Assembly (NCBI GenBank): GCA_934154805.1
Contig: CAKPGM010000001.1
Location: 121,019 to 185,018, forward strand
Length of the DNA stretch: 64,000 nucleotides
Direction: 5' to 3'
Source of the DNA: an uncultured Clostridia bacterium
GTDB taxonomy: Bacteria > Bacillota > Clostridia > TANB77 > CAG-508
Shown one piece after another: positions 54,371 through 64,000 of this stretch; within the stretch, counting starts at the first letter, position 1; each line of letters opens with the position of its first letter. A model generated the notes under the pieces. It ran no database searches. It saw nothing but the letters and a program-made list of their open reading frames with translations, and was not told the DNA's origin. The translations under genes and the position numbers were made by a program.

Positions 54371-55422
54371 CTTTTATATTTTTCTTGAATATCTGTAATT
54401 GATTTATAATCATTATTTAATATATCTAAAAATACTTTAGCAATTGCTGGATCAAACTGTGTTCCAGAACATTTTTCTATTTCTTCCTTTACAACAGAAA
54501 GAGGTAATGCATCTCTATATGTTCTCTTAGAAGTCATTGCATCAAAAGTATCTGCAACTGCTGCAATTCTGGCAATGAAAGGAATATTTTCGCCAGCTAA
54601 CTGACTAGGGTATCCTTTTCCGTCAAATCTTTCATGATGATGTTTTACAATTGGAATAATGTCCTTGAAAACGGCTGCATCACCTAACATATGTGCACCA
54701 ATAGTTGGATGATTTTTTATCTGAGAATATTCTTCATCACTTAACTTAGATTCTTTTAAAAGAATGCTATCAGGAATTCCAATCTTTCCTATATCGTGGA
54801 ATAATCCACCTATTTTTAATATATGTAAAGTTTCATCATCTAATCCCATCTTTTTACCAATTAAAACAGAAAATTCTGAAACTCTATCTGAATGTCCTCT
54901 AGTATAAGGGTCTTTCGCTTCAACTGTTTGGCGCAATATGCCAATTGTATCTAAATAAGCCTTTTCTAATTCTTCACTTTTATCCTGCAATTCTGTATTA
55001 ATCTTTTTTATTGTATTCATTTGTTCTATTGATTTTATACCAGACTCAATTAACAAAAGTAATTGGTCAAATTTATCACTTTTCTCACAATAGCCTTGAA
55101 TATCTAACCTCTTAATTGTTTCAAGAGGTGGAGCCAAATCTTTGTGACCTGTCAATAGTAGTATATAAAGGTCTTTATTAAATTTTCTGATTTCTTCTAC
55201 GACTTCATCACCATGAATTGGATCCATCATAAAGTCTAGAATCATCATATCAAAATGTTCTGCTTTAACACGTTCAATAGCCTCTAAAGGATTTGTAAGA
55301 CCAGTGAAGTCGTATCCAGAACGCTTTAAAAAGATAGATAAAGAATCAACAATACCTTGCTCATCATCTACAACGATTACTTTATATCCGTTAGTTGTAT
55401 GATTAACCATATTTTTTCTCAT
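54367..55422 (-). CDS. Response regulator with HD-GYP domain
   Basis: 351 residues from ATG 55422, with GGAG 8 bases upstream; the frame runs to 55488 without support. Receiver domain with KVIVVDDEQG and phospho-acceptor in MMILDFMMDP (about residue 60), short coiled coil (about 135-155), then HD-GYP with HDIGKIGIPD, HHERFDGKGYP and RIAAVADTFDAMTS. HD-GYP proteins hydrolyse cyclic-di-GMP. It follows a 7TM histidine kinase, its likely partner, which follows an NRPS. Confidence 0.93.
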   Translation of the reverse strand: MRKNMVNHTTNGYKVIVVDDEQGIVDSLSIFLKRSGYDFTGLTNPLEAIERVKAEHFDMMILDFMMDPIHGDEVVEEIRKFNKDLYILLLTGHKDLAPPLETIKRLDIQGYCEKSDKFDQLLLLIESGIKSIEQMNTIKKINTELQDKSEELEKAYLDTIGILRQTVEAKDPYTRGHSDRVSEFSVLIGKKMGLDDETLHILKIGGLFHDIGKIGIPDSILLKESKLSDEEYSQIKNHPTIGAHMLGDAAVFKDIIPIVKHHHERFDGKGYPSQLAGENIPFIARIAAVADTFDAMTSKRTYRDALPLSVVKEEIEKCSGTQFDPAIAKVFLDILNNDYKSITDIQEKYKS

Positions 55423-55562
55423 AATTAATCTCCAATCCTTTATATAATTATACAGAATCATTATAATAATAAAAAATGAAAAAAGCAAGGAAAAAACAAT
55501 TAAAATTAAAGTTTTTCTTTGCTTTTTTACTGATAGTTAACATTATAATCAACTAATAAACT

Positions 55563-57383
55563 TTATGGTAAAGGTAATATAATATTAAATGTCGTACCTT
55601 TTCCAACTTCAGACTCAAATGTCATTTCTCCATTAAAATGTCCTTTTATTGTAGAATATGACATAAACAATCCAAGACCAGTTCCATTTTTTCCTTTCGT
55701 TGTAATCATAGACTTGAAAAGTTTATTTTTTACTTCATCCGTCATGCCCATACCGTGATCTGAAACAGATATAATTAAATCATTATCAGCTTTCTTTACT
55801 GTTAATTCAATCACTTCATTCTTATTACCATTGTATGACTGTATAGCATTAGTAATTAAATTATTAACAACTTGCACTAAACTATTTACATCTCCATGTA
55901 ATTTAGTTGAAGAAGGAACATCTAATTTAGTTTCTAAAGTTAATGAAGCGTTCCTAATTTCGTGTCTCATTAATATATCTACTCTTTTTAGAAGTTCATC
56001 AATTGTAAATACATCATTTTGATTTTCAGAAAGAGCGACAGCCTGTCCTTTAACAGCAGTGATAATATCAGACATATAAGCTGTGTATGAATGAATTTTA
56101 GAAATCCATTCTTTCATATCATTTGCAATTGCATGATGATCATCTACTGTAACCTCAGGATCTCCGACAGAAGCTTCATATTCTTTAATAAGATCAGTTA
56201 ATCCCTCTGCGGCTCCAGATATAGACATAATAGGTGTCTTTAAGTTGTGAGATATACCACCAATTAATTGACCAAGAGAAGCAAGACGTTCTTTTTCCAT
56301 AAGCATATCTTGGTTGTCCTTAATAGCTTGCATATCTTTTTTGTGCTGAGTAATATCTTTAAATAGTAATAAAATACCTAGAAAAATATCATTGTTATAT
56401 AAAGTTGAAATTTCGATTGTAAAATATTTGTCTAGTGATTCTATGTGAATTTCGAAAGAAACTGTTTCATTAGAAGCCTGAGCTTTTTGAATAGCGTTTT
56501 GAAATCTCTTTATGTTTACTTTATATTTTTTATGTTCTTTAAAAAATGTAAAAATATCTTTTCCTCTAATGTCATAATCATGCAACCTGAAAGTTTTTAA
56601 AAAAGTCTCATTGAAATCTGACATAATTAAACAGTCATTTAATACAAGATAACTATCGGAAATCCTATTTGCAATTATTTGAACTGCAATAGGAGCAATT
56701 CCTAAGAATTGAAATTTAAAAATTGCAAATGCAAAGCAGATCATAGTAAGTGCAAAAGACATAGGAGTCATATAAACGGTCATAGGAATTATCTTAAAAG
56801 TTCCTAATATGTTAGTTATCAAAGGAATATTGATTCCTAGTATAAGCAATAAAGATTGCTTTGAAAAGAAACCGGAATTTTTAGAAGTTGCTTTTATCAT
56901 TTGGATAACTCCAAGTAATAATAATGTATATGAGTAAATATTATGAATAATCATATATGGACCAACTTCGCAATCACTAAGATATAAATATGAATATGTT
57001 TTATAGAACAAATGATGATAATCATTTGTCCATAATACTATTAGTGATAATGTAGGAACTATAAAGAATAGCAGATATCTTTTTTTAAAAGTAATTTTTG
57101 TTTTAGCAAAAATTAATCCTGTAAAAAAGATTGCGACTGGCAAAAAACAAGTTCCTATATAAATAAACTTTTCAAAGTTCCAAGGATTCCAATTAAAGTT
57201 TTTACTTAGAATATCTTGAAATATTACACCTAGGCAAATAACCAATACACAGATCAAATCTACGCAAAAAATTGTCTTTAATTGGGATCTTCCTTTTGTC
57301 CTTAGAACATATATAAGAGTAATGACTATTGATAAGGCTGACAACATTAATAAAAATAATGGTATAGAAATTTTATCTAACAT
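55563..57383 (-). CDS. 7TM-PAS sensor histidine kinase
   Basis: 606 residues. About seven N-terminal membrane helices (residues 5-230), a PAS domain (about 238-345), and HisKA with LGQLIGGISHNLKTP. The phospho-accepting histidine is in SHNLKTP. HATPase follows: N-box LVQVVNNLITNAIQSY, G1 VSDHGMGM, G2 GTGLGLFMSYSTIKGH. No kinase residue appears missing. Its ribosome-binding site lies inside the end of the NRPS gene, and its start is adjacent to that stop, so expression should be coupled. The ligand is unknown. Confidence 0.93.
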   Translation of the reverse strand: MLDKISIPLFLLMLSALSIVITLIYVLRTKGRSQLKTIFCVDLICVLVICLGVIFQDILSKNFNWNPWNFEKFIYIGTCFLPVAIFFTGLIFAKTKITFKKRYLLFFIVPTLSLIVLWTNDYHHLFYKTYSYLYLSDCEVGPYMIIHNIYSYTLLLLGVIQMIKATSKNSGFFSKQSLLLILGINIPLITNILGTFKIIPMTVYMTPMSFALTMICFAFAIFKFQFLGIAPIAVQIIANRISDSYLVLNDCLIMSDFNETFLKTFRLHDYDIRGKDIFTFFKEHKKYKVNIKRFQNAIQKAQASNETVSFEIHIESLDKYFTIEISTLYNNDIFLGILLLFKDITQHKKDMQAIKDNQDMLMEKERLASLGQLIGGISHNLKTPIMSISGAAEGLTDLIKEYEASVGDPEVTVDDHHAIANDMKEWISKIHSYTAYMSDIITAVKGQAVALSENQNDVFTIDELLKRVDILMRHEIRNASLTLETKLDVPSSTKLHGDVNSLVQVVNNLITNAIQSYNGNKNEVIELTVKKADNDLIISVSDHGMGMTDEVKNKLFKSMITTKGKNGTGLGLFMSYSTIKGHFNGEMTFESEVGKGTTFNIILPLP

Positions 57384-60300
57384 TTATTTATCTCCTTCTA
57401 TAAAATGTACGTTCTTAAAATAATCAAAACATTTATTGATATAGAGACTATCATAAGAAACCCAGTTAAAACCGACTTTATTCAAAAATTTATTTGTAAA
57501 GTCACAATCTAGTCTAACCTTAGAAGTATATGTGAACTTTTTGTTTTTGTCAATATCTTGTATGATTCCAGAAATAGTATCTTTCTTTTTATTGTCTTCC
57601 AATATACCTGTTATAATGTATGACATTAATTCATCAGTAACAGGAATAATCTCAAAGCCTCTATCTAATAAAGTATTATACAATAAAGGAGCAGGCATTA
57701 AATTCGGATTGTATATATGGAATACATTGCAAGGACTGCTATATTCTAGTATTTTTATTATTGCATCAGCACATAAATCAACTGGAGTAAACTCAAGAGC
57801 ATGCTTTAAAGTTTCTTTTGGGAAAGCTCCAATTTCAATAAATGATTTCAGTCTTCTAACAAAAGCATTGTCTTTAATATTCTTTTGGAACATTCCATCA
57901 GAATATCTATTAGTGATATTACCAATTCTAACAATTTGGGCATCTAATCCATCTTCAATAGCTTCTAAAACTGAAATTTCAGCTTTGTATTTAGTTGTAC
58001 TGTAAATGCCTTTAATACTTTGACCAACATATAAATCATGTTCAGTAAATAATTTCGAACCTTCTTCTTCAGGAGTAGTCGTAAGTTCCTCTTTTTCTCC
58101 AAAACCAGATATACTAATAGTCGAAGCATGAATTAATCTCTTATTATTCTTCTTACACAAGTCTACTATATATTGAGTACCTTTTACATTAATATCCTCA
58201 AATTCTTTCTTTAATCCAAAATGCTTAACAATAGCACCAGAGTTGATAACAACATCAACATTAGACACAACTTCATTATAATCACTTTCAGATAAGCCTA
58301 AATTTTCTTTTACCAAGTCTCCTGCAACAACTTTTATTCTATCTTTATAATTATTATAGAAATCTTCTCCAAAATAGAAATTTAGGTAACTGATAATTCT
58401 ATCTTTTGGAGACATATTGCTCTTTGGTCTGATTAAACAATAAGCTGTACCTGATTCGTGTATTAAGAACGAATGTAGTATGTGAGCACCTAAATATCCA
58501 GTGCTTCCTATTATAAGGACATTTCTAAAACTATACTTTTCAATTTTATCCAAGTTGTCAATAGAGTTTGCTTTTAAAAGATTATTGATTTTAGAATAAT
58601 CATAATTTGCCATGAAATGTTCTTCAGGGCTTGGCAATTTCTTTGATAATTGTCTAATAGTAGGAAAGTTAAATATATCTGCATACTCAAATTCCAAGCC
58701 ATATTTCAAAGCCTCTATTTGCATATTAATTGCAAGGATAGAATCTCCGCCGATATCAAAGAAATTATCATCAACAGAAATCTTATCTGTTTTTAGAATA
58801 TTCTTCCAAATTTCTAATAGTTTCTCTTCGTTTGAATTAAGAGATCTAATATCAACAGTTGCAGAAGCAAATTTGTTTACAACAGGAAGAGGTAGAGCTT
58901 TTCTATCAATCTTTCTATTAATAGTATAAGGCATTTTATCAAGCTTTATAATATAAGTAGGAACCATGTAAGGAGGCAAGAACTTCCTTAAATTTTCCTT
59001 AACTATATTCTCAGCTAAGTTATTATCTGCTACATAGTAACCACATAAAGATTCTTTACCATCAAGAGAAACTTTATTAACTATTGCAGAAGTAACTCCT
59101 GGCATTTTTAGCATCTCATCTTCTATTTCACCAAGTTCAATACGAAGTCCTCTTAATTTTACTTGATTATCAATACGACCAAGACACTGAATTTTTCCAT
59201 CAAAAGTCCATCTTCCAATATCACCAGTTTTATAAATCTTTCCAGGACCAAATGGATTTTTTAAGAATCTTTGCTTAGTCATTTCTTCTTTTCCAATATA
59301 ACCTTCTCCAACTTGAATACCAGCAATATAGATTTCTCCGACAACGCCAATAGGTAGTTGCTTCATATTTTTATCTAATATGTACATTTGAGTATTTAAA
59401 ATTGGGGGACCAACTGTAATTTCCTTTTCTCCGTTCAAATTTTGAACATTTGAAAGTATTGTTATTTCACTTGGACCATATATATTGTAAACAGTAATGT
59501 CGTCAGCTAGAGCCTTTAAATCTTTTACGAACTTTTCTGGTAAAGGTTCTCCACCAAATACCATGTTCTTTACATTAGCCAAAGCTGTATCAGGTTCTCT
59601 GTTATCATAGTTAATTTTCATCAAACTAGGAGTAACAGTCATTACATCAACACCGTGCTTACGAATCAAAGTATCCAATAGTTTTGGATTTCTGTGCTCT
59701 GCATTGTTAGCCATTACAACCTTAAGACCATGAGTAAGAGAAACTATAATTTCGTATACGAAAATATCAAAAGGAGTGGATGTTACAGATGCGATAGCGT
59801 GTTTATTTCCTTCTTTTAGATATTCCAAAACTCTAGTCATTGCTTGAACCATATTAGACATACCAATTTGGTTTAACATTACACCTTTAGGTGTTCCGGT
59901 AGAGCCAGATGTATAAATAATATAAGATAAATCTCTTTCACCAACTTTAACATCAGGATTTTCTTTATTTTTTCCGTAAATATCCTCGATGTCTAAATCA
60001 ATATCTATACGATTCTTGATTTGTGCAACTTTGTCCTTTAATTCTCTTTGAGTAAGAACATGTTGAATTTTACTATCAGAAATATAGTATTCAGTTCTCT
60101 CAATAGGATAAGTAGGATCTATATTTAAGAAAGCCGCACCTGATTTAAGGATAGCAATCATACACACAATAGTTTCTAAAGACCTATTAGTCATTATAGC
60201 GACAATGTCGTTTGGTTTAATTCCTTTTTTTATTAGAAGATGAGCCAAACTATTTGCTCGTTCGTTTAATTCTTGATAGGTTAAAGTCTTATCATCACAA

Positions 60301-63300
60301 ACAACTGCAATATCATTTGCGTGTAATACGGCTTGTTCTTCAAAAATCTTAGAAACAGGAGCCCTGTTAATTTCGCCATAAGTATTATTAAATTTATCTA
60401 ATAACTTTTGCTCATCATCAGTTATAATATTAACATCTTGAACTTCATCATTAAATCCTTCTATTATTTGTTTTAAAACAAATATATAATGTTTTAAGAA
60501 ACTTGTCATAGTATTTTCTTTAAATAAATCACTTCTATATTCAAGATTTATTTGATTAGACTTAGGTGCAATTTCTAATGTAATAGCAAATTTTGCAGTA
60601 TTAGTTACAGTTGGAAGTATTTTAGCTTTGTTATTAGCCAAAGTAGATGTGTCTTCCTGGTTCTGATAAGTTAAAACCACATCAAACAAAGGATTTCTCG
60701 AATGATCAACAGGAACCTGCAAATCTTTAACAAGCATATCATAAGGATAGATCTGATGATCTAAGGCGCCAGTAACAGTATTATTTACAAAAGTAATTAA
60801 ATCTGAAACTGATTGATTCTCTAATATTTTTGTTCTCAAAGCAATGTTGTTAACAAACATTCCGATGATATTTTGTAAGCATTCAATACTTCTATTGGCA
60901 ACAGGACTTCCGATAACGATATCAGTTTGACCAGTATATTTATATAGAGTAACAAATAAAGCTGTTAAAAATACAGAATAAGTTGATACGTGATGTCCTT
61001 TTGCAAAAGCTGAAACCTCATCGATTGTAGACTGCTCAAGATGATTATAAAGTTTATTGCCAGTATAAGTTTGATTTGCTGGCACAGTGTAATCAAAAGG
61101 CAAATTCAAAGTTTCAAAATCGAAATCCTTAAAACAATCTAACCAATACTTTTTATCATCAGAGAACTTATCTTCATTTATTAAAGTATTCTCCCATACA
61201 GAATAATCTGTATATTCCACTTCAAGTGGTTCAATGCTTTTGCTATTATATAGCTTAAACAAGTCATTTACTAATATGTTTAGAGAAACGCCGTCCATAA
61301 TAATATGATGAGAATCGAATAATAGTAATGTTTGATTATTATCTATATAATGAATTTCAACTCTTAATAAAGGTGCTTTTTCTAAATCAAAAGGCTTAGC
61401 AAAATTGTTTACTAGTGAATCTATTTCACTATTTGTATTATTAAATGACTCAACTGTAAAATCAACATTGTCTAAAATTTTCTGTTTTACTTCTTCATTT
61501 TCAATGACGAAGACTGTTCTAAATACACTTTGACTCTTTATAATATCATTAAATGCAGACTCAACCTTTTCTTTATTTAATTTAGAATCTACTAATATTG
61601 CGCCAGGTGTATTATAAACAATACTATCATTTCCAGCCATTTTACAAGCGTAATAAATTCTCTTTTGACCAGAGGATAAAGGATAAAAATCCTGAGCATC
61701 TGTTTTTTGTATTTCTGGTAAGCAATTTTTATTAGAATGGACTTGGTTGTCAACGAAATCTGCTAAAGCACGAATAGAATCATACTTATATAAATCCTTG
61801 ATATCAATATAAATTCCAAAAACTTTATGAGCGGCGACAGAGAATTTTATGGCCATTAATGAATCTAATCCTATATTAAATAAAGAATCATCAATAGAAA
61901 CAATGTCAGTATCTAACATAGTCTCAAATATTTCTTTTAATTTAATTTCTGTATCCGTTGTTGCTTCAGTTGTTCCAGTGTGTTCAATTACTATATCAGG
62001 AAGTTTCTTTTTATCAACCTTACCATTTATTGTGATAGGTAAAGCATCTAGAAAAGTTATGTAGGTAGGCACCATATAAGATGGAAGCTTATCAAAAAGA
62101 ATTGATTTTATTTCCTGAATGGTAAGCGATTTGTTTTCAAGAACTACATAAGCGCAAAGTGTATCAAAGTTATTTACCTTTTTTACAACAGTTATAGAAT
62201 TCTTTATGCCAGAAATTCCCCTTAATACGTTATTAATTTCACTTAACTCTATTCTATGTCCTTTTATCTTTATTTGAAAATCCTTTCTTCCAATAAAGTG
62301 TAAAAGGCCAGTATTATCCCAATAAACAGTATCTCCTGTTCTATATGAAAGAGCTTTGTTTGTATATTTGTAATTAACAAATGATTTTGCAGTCAACTCC
62401 GGATTATTTAAATATCCAGAAGAGACATTATTACCACAAACATATAATTCACCAGGAGTTAGTACGGGTTGAAGGCTACCACCTTTGCTTACAACTAACA
62501 ATTTGTTATTTGCAAAAGGTCTTCCAATTGGCACAACTCCATTTGTGTTTTCATTAAAAACATATTTATAGAAAGTTGTACATATAGTAGTTTCTGTCGG
62601 CCCATAGCCGTTTACAATTTCAAAATTAGGATTAATTTTAAAATATTCATTTAAAGTGCCATTCTTAATAGACTCAACACCAACTAACATTTTGTTCATA
62701 GAAGTTTGTATATTATTCTCAAGAATATAACTTGAAACATCTTGAAGAATATTTGGTGGCAAGTATAAAAATGTTATCTTATCTTTTTCTAATATCTTAC
62801 ATAGTAAATCAATATTAGTTAAACTTTCCTCTGGATAAATAACTAATGCGCTTCCAAATATTAATGGAACAAACAACTCGCATATGCTTACATCGAATGA
62901 TACACTTGTTAAAGATAAGCAACTATCTTTGATTGAAAACTTATTGTTAAAACAATCATTAAAAGTGTAAGCAAAATTAATCAAGTTTTTATGTGAGAGC
63001 ATTACTCCTTTTGGATTTCCAGTTGATCCAGATGTGTAAATAATATAGCATAAATGTGTATTATCATAGTGCATATTAAGGTTGCTAGTATCAAAACTAT
63101 CTAAGTTGATATTATAAAAATTAACAACTTTTGTTTTATCTTCTAAATAGCTCATTTTCTTATTAGAAATCACTATATGAGCTTTACTATTATCAACAAT
63201 ATATGAAATTCTATCTTCTGGATATTCTACAGAGATTGGTAAATAAACCCCACCACATTTTAGAATAGCCAATATAGATATGATAAATTCTATATTTTTA

Positions 63301-63980
63301 TTAAAGCAAACACCAACTATATCATTATTTTGTATGCCATTTTCTTGTAAATATCTAGCTAATTGATTAGCTTTTTTGTTCAATTCGTTATATGTAAGTG
63401 AAATGCCATCTAATACAACAGCAGTAGTATCAGGATGCTTAGCAACTTGATCTTCAAACAACTCAATTACATTTTTATCATCAGGAAGTTCAACTTTCCA
63501 ATTATTAAAATCATTTAAAATCTGATTCTTCTCTTCTGGAGTAACAACTTCTATATCAGAAACATTAATCTCGTTATTTGATAATACCTGATTAATCATA
63601 TTTTTGATACGATTATGTATATTATTAATGTCATTTACATCATATTTTGATGTTTTGTAATCATAAAAAACATTTAAGCCAGTAGAATTGTAATCCACCA
63701 TATGAACTTGCAAATCATCAGCACAAGTACCATTAAATACCCAATGAGAATCACAATCAATCTCATCATTTACAGTATTTGTAATCTGATAAGATAAAGC
63801 AACATTATATAAATTTGGAATACTAGAATCTAACTTCCTTAAATCTTCTAGTATATTTTGATATGGATATCTTTGGTGTCTTAACATAGATAGGCAACTT
63901 CTAGCTATAGATTTGCTAAAATCTACGAAAGAAGAGTCATTTAAAATATTTACGCGCAAAGGAACAGTACTAATGAACAT
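57384..63980 (-). CDS. NRPS, C-A-T-C-A-T-reductase, start beyond window edge
   Basis: At least 2,198 residues; only the end of the first condensation domain is present, so the gene probably starts outside. Order: C (partial), A1 (YIIYTSGSTGNPKGV at about 312-326; FDVSICE), T1 (GLDSLMAIK at about 705), C2 with HHIIMDG (about 892), A2 (YIIYTSGSTGTPKGV at about 1355; FDIFVYE), T2 (GGDSILAIN at about 1745), and a terminal reductase with NAD(P)-binding IIGSTGYLGAHIL at about 1818. The order predicts a dipeptide released as an aldehyde. By eye-alignment, A1 pocket residues are about D-V-C-Y-L-G-G-I-C and A2 D-I-Y-T-V-G-I-I-L; I do not assign amino acids. Confidence 0.93.
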   Translation of the reverse strand: MFISTVPLRVNILNDSSFVDFSKSIARSCLSMLRHQRYPYQNILEDLRKLDSSIPNLYNVALSYQITNTVNDEIDCDSHWVFNGTCADDLQVHMVDYNSTGLNVFYDYKTSKYDVNDINNIHNRIKNMINQVLSNNEINVSDIEVVTPEEKNQILNDFNNWKVELPDDKNVIELFEDQVAKHPDTTAVVLDGISLTYNELNKKANQLARYLQENGIQNNDIVGVCFNKNIEFIISILAILKCGGVYLPISVEYPEDRISYIVDNSKAHIVISNKKMSYLEDKTKVVNFYNINLDSFDTSNLNMHYDNTHLCYIIYTSGSTGNPKGVMLSHKNLINFAYTFNDCFNNKFSIKDSCLSLTSVSFDVSICELFVPLIFGSALVIYPEESLTNIDLLCKILEKDKITFLYLPPNILQDVSSYILENNIQTSMNKMLVGVESIKNGTLNEYFKINPNFEIVNGYGPTETTICTTFYKYVFNENTNGVVPIGRPFANNKLLVVSKGGSLQPVLTPGELYVCGNNVSSGYLNNPELTAKSFVNYKYTNKALSYRTGDTVYWDNTGLLHFIGRKDFQIKIKGHRIELSEINNVLRGISGIKNSITVVKKVNNFDTLCAYVVLENKSLTIQEIKSILFDKLPSYMVPTYITFLDALPITINGKVDKKKLPDIVIEHTGTTEATTDTEIKLKEIFETMLDTDIVSIDDSLFNIGLDSLMAIKFSVAAHKVFGIYIDIKDLYKYDSIRALADFVDNQVHSNKNCLPEIQKTDAQDFYPLSSGQKRIYYACKMAGNDSIVYNTPGAILVDSKLNKEKVESAFNDIIKSQSVFRTVFVIENEEVKQKILDNVDFTVESFNNTNSEIDSLVNNFAKPFDLEKAPLLRVEIHYIDNNQTLLLFDSHHIIMDGVSLNILVNDLFKLYNSKSIEPLEVEYTDYSVWENTLINEDKFSDDKKYWLDCFKDFDFETLNLPFDYTVPANQTYTGNKLYNHLEQSTIDEVSAFAKGHHVSTYSVFLTALFVTLYKYTGQTDIVIGSPVANRSIECLQNIIGMFVNNIALRTKILENQSVSDLITFVNNTVTGALDHQIYPYDMLVKDLQVPVDHSRNPLFDVVLTYQNQEDTSTLANNKAKILPTVTNTAKFAITLEIAPKSNQINLEYRSDLFKENTMTSFLKHYIFVLKQIIEGFNDEVQDVNIITDDEQKLLDKFNNTYGEINRAPVSKIFEEQAVLHANDIAVVCDDKTLTYQELNERANSLAHLLIKKGIKPNDIVAIMTNRSLETIVCMIAILKSGAAFLNIDPTYPIERTEYYISDSKIQHVLTQRELKDKVAQIKNRIDIDLDIEDIYGKNKENPDVKVGERDLSYIIYTSGSTGTPKGVMLNQIGMSNMVQAMTRVLEYLKEGNKHAIASVTSTPFDIFVYEIIVSLTHGLKVVMANNAEHRNPKLLDTLIRKHGVDVMTVTPSLMKINYDNREPDTALANVKNMVFGGEPLPEKFVKDLKALADDITVYNIYGPSEITILSNVQNLNGEKEITVGPPILNTQMYILDKNMKQLPIGVVGEIYIAGIQVGEGYIGKEEMTKQRFLKNPFGPGKIYKTGDIGRWTFDGKIQCLGRIDNQVKLRGLRIELGEIEDEMLKMPGVTSAIVNKVSLDGKESLCGYYVADNNLAENIVKENLRKFLPPYMVPTYIIKLDKMPYTINRKIDRKALPLPVVNKFASATVDIRSLNSNEEKLLEIWKNILKTDKISVDDNFFDIGGDSILAINMQIEALKYGLEFEYADIFNFPTIRQLSKKLPSPEEHFMANYDYSKINNLLKANSIDNLDKIEKYSFRNVLIIGSTGYLGAHILHSFLIHESGTAYCLIRPKSNMSPKDRIISYLNFYFGEDFYNNYKDRIKVVAGDLVKENLGLSESDYNEVVSNVDVVINSGAIVKHFGLKKEFEDINVKGTQYIVDLCKKNNKRLIHASTISISGFGEKEELTTTPEEEGSKLFTEHDLYVGQSIKGIYSTTKYKAEISVLEAIEDGLDAQIVRIGNITNRYSDGMFQKNIKDNAFVRRLKSFIEIGAFPKETLKHALEFTPVDLCADAIIKILEYSSPCNVFHIYNPNLMPAPLLYNTLLDRGFEIIPVTDELMSYIITGILEDNKKKDTISGIIQDIDKNKKFTYTSKVRLDCDFTNKFLNKVGFNWVSYDSLYINKCFDYFKNVHFIEGDK

Positions 63981-64000
63981 ACCATTAGTGTTCTTATCCG

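Overview
The window is the chromosomal replication-origin region of a very AT-rich, low-GC Gram-positive, endospore-forming bacterium, most likely an uncultured gut-type member of the Clostridia. Support: dnaA-dnaN-recF-gyrB-gyrA on one side of the origin, rpmH-rnpA-yidD-yidC-jag-mnmE-mnmG-rsmG-parA-parB on the other, sporulation genes (spoIIR, spmA/spmB, a GerMN protein), an AbrB regulator and CCA-encoding tRNAs. Species cannot be named from this sequence.

Layout. 0-12.5 kb: a partial gene, spoIIR, murA, walJ, rlmH, spmAB, abrB, rsmI, trmN6, a GerMN protein and a 1,438-residue acyl-CoA dehydratase activase-like protein. 12.5-14.3 kb: gene-free AT-rich repeat array. 14.3-23.1 kb: gyrA, then a VirB4-type conjugation ATPase split into two genes plus a partner gene, another AT-rich stretch, a possible noncoding RNA, and gyrB. 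23-27.5 kb: recF, dnaN, dnaA and a bipartite oriC with DnaA boxes, six perfect DnaA-trios and an AT-rich unwinding element. 27.5-36.8 kb: ribosome, membrane-insertion and tRNA-modification genes, parAB, two tRNA-Ser. 36.8-38.3 kb: second AT-rich repeat array. 38.3-43.8 kb: dnaC/dnaI-like helicase loader, DnaD-domain protein, then PrgI-, VirB6-, VirB2- and VirD4-like genes. 43.9-50.5 kb: DUF1858 protein, tRNA-Lys, tRNA-Glu, a tRNA-Thr interrupted by a group I intron, an HNH nuclease, an SDR, a CBM25-like protein, an XRE regulator, a VanW protein, tRNA-Lys, a compositionally foreign small gene and a third AT-rich stretch. 50.5-64 kb: ABC-F ATPase, Tex, and a minus-strand operon of NRPS (C-A-T-C-A-T-reductase), 7TM histidine kinase and HD-GYP response regulator.

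Most unusual observations. (1) Three native genes (helicase loader, VirD4, the VirB4-partner gene) are each broken by a +1 shift exactly at an in-frame CGG followed by A. Skipping the C restores a full-length protein through GGA. By eye I find no other in-frame CGG in the intact native genes; the one exception lies in a gene of foreign composition. This suggests CGG is poorly read or unassigned and works as a programmed +1 frameshift site. (2) Four T4SS genes have good ribosome-binding sites but AUA or AUU where AUG is expected. (3) The T4SS genes are colinear in canonical order but split by the 20-kb oriC core. (4) A 68-bp two-box element occurs ten times in the AT-rich gaps with fixed box spacing, and its orientation flips across oriC. 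(5) tRNA-Thr(UGU) carries a 233-nt group I intron. (6) The NRPS looks like a peptide-aldehyde synthetase linked to a two-component system.
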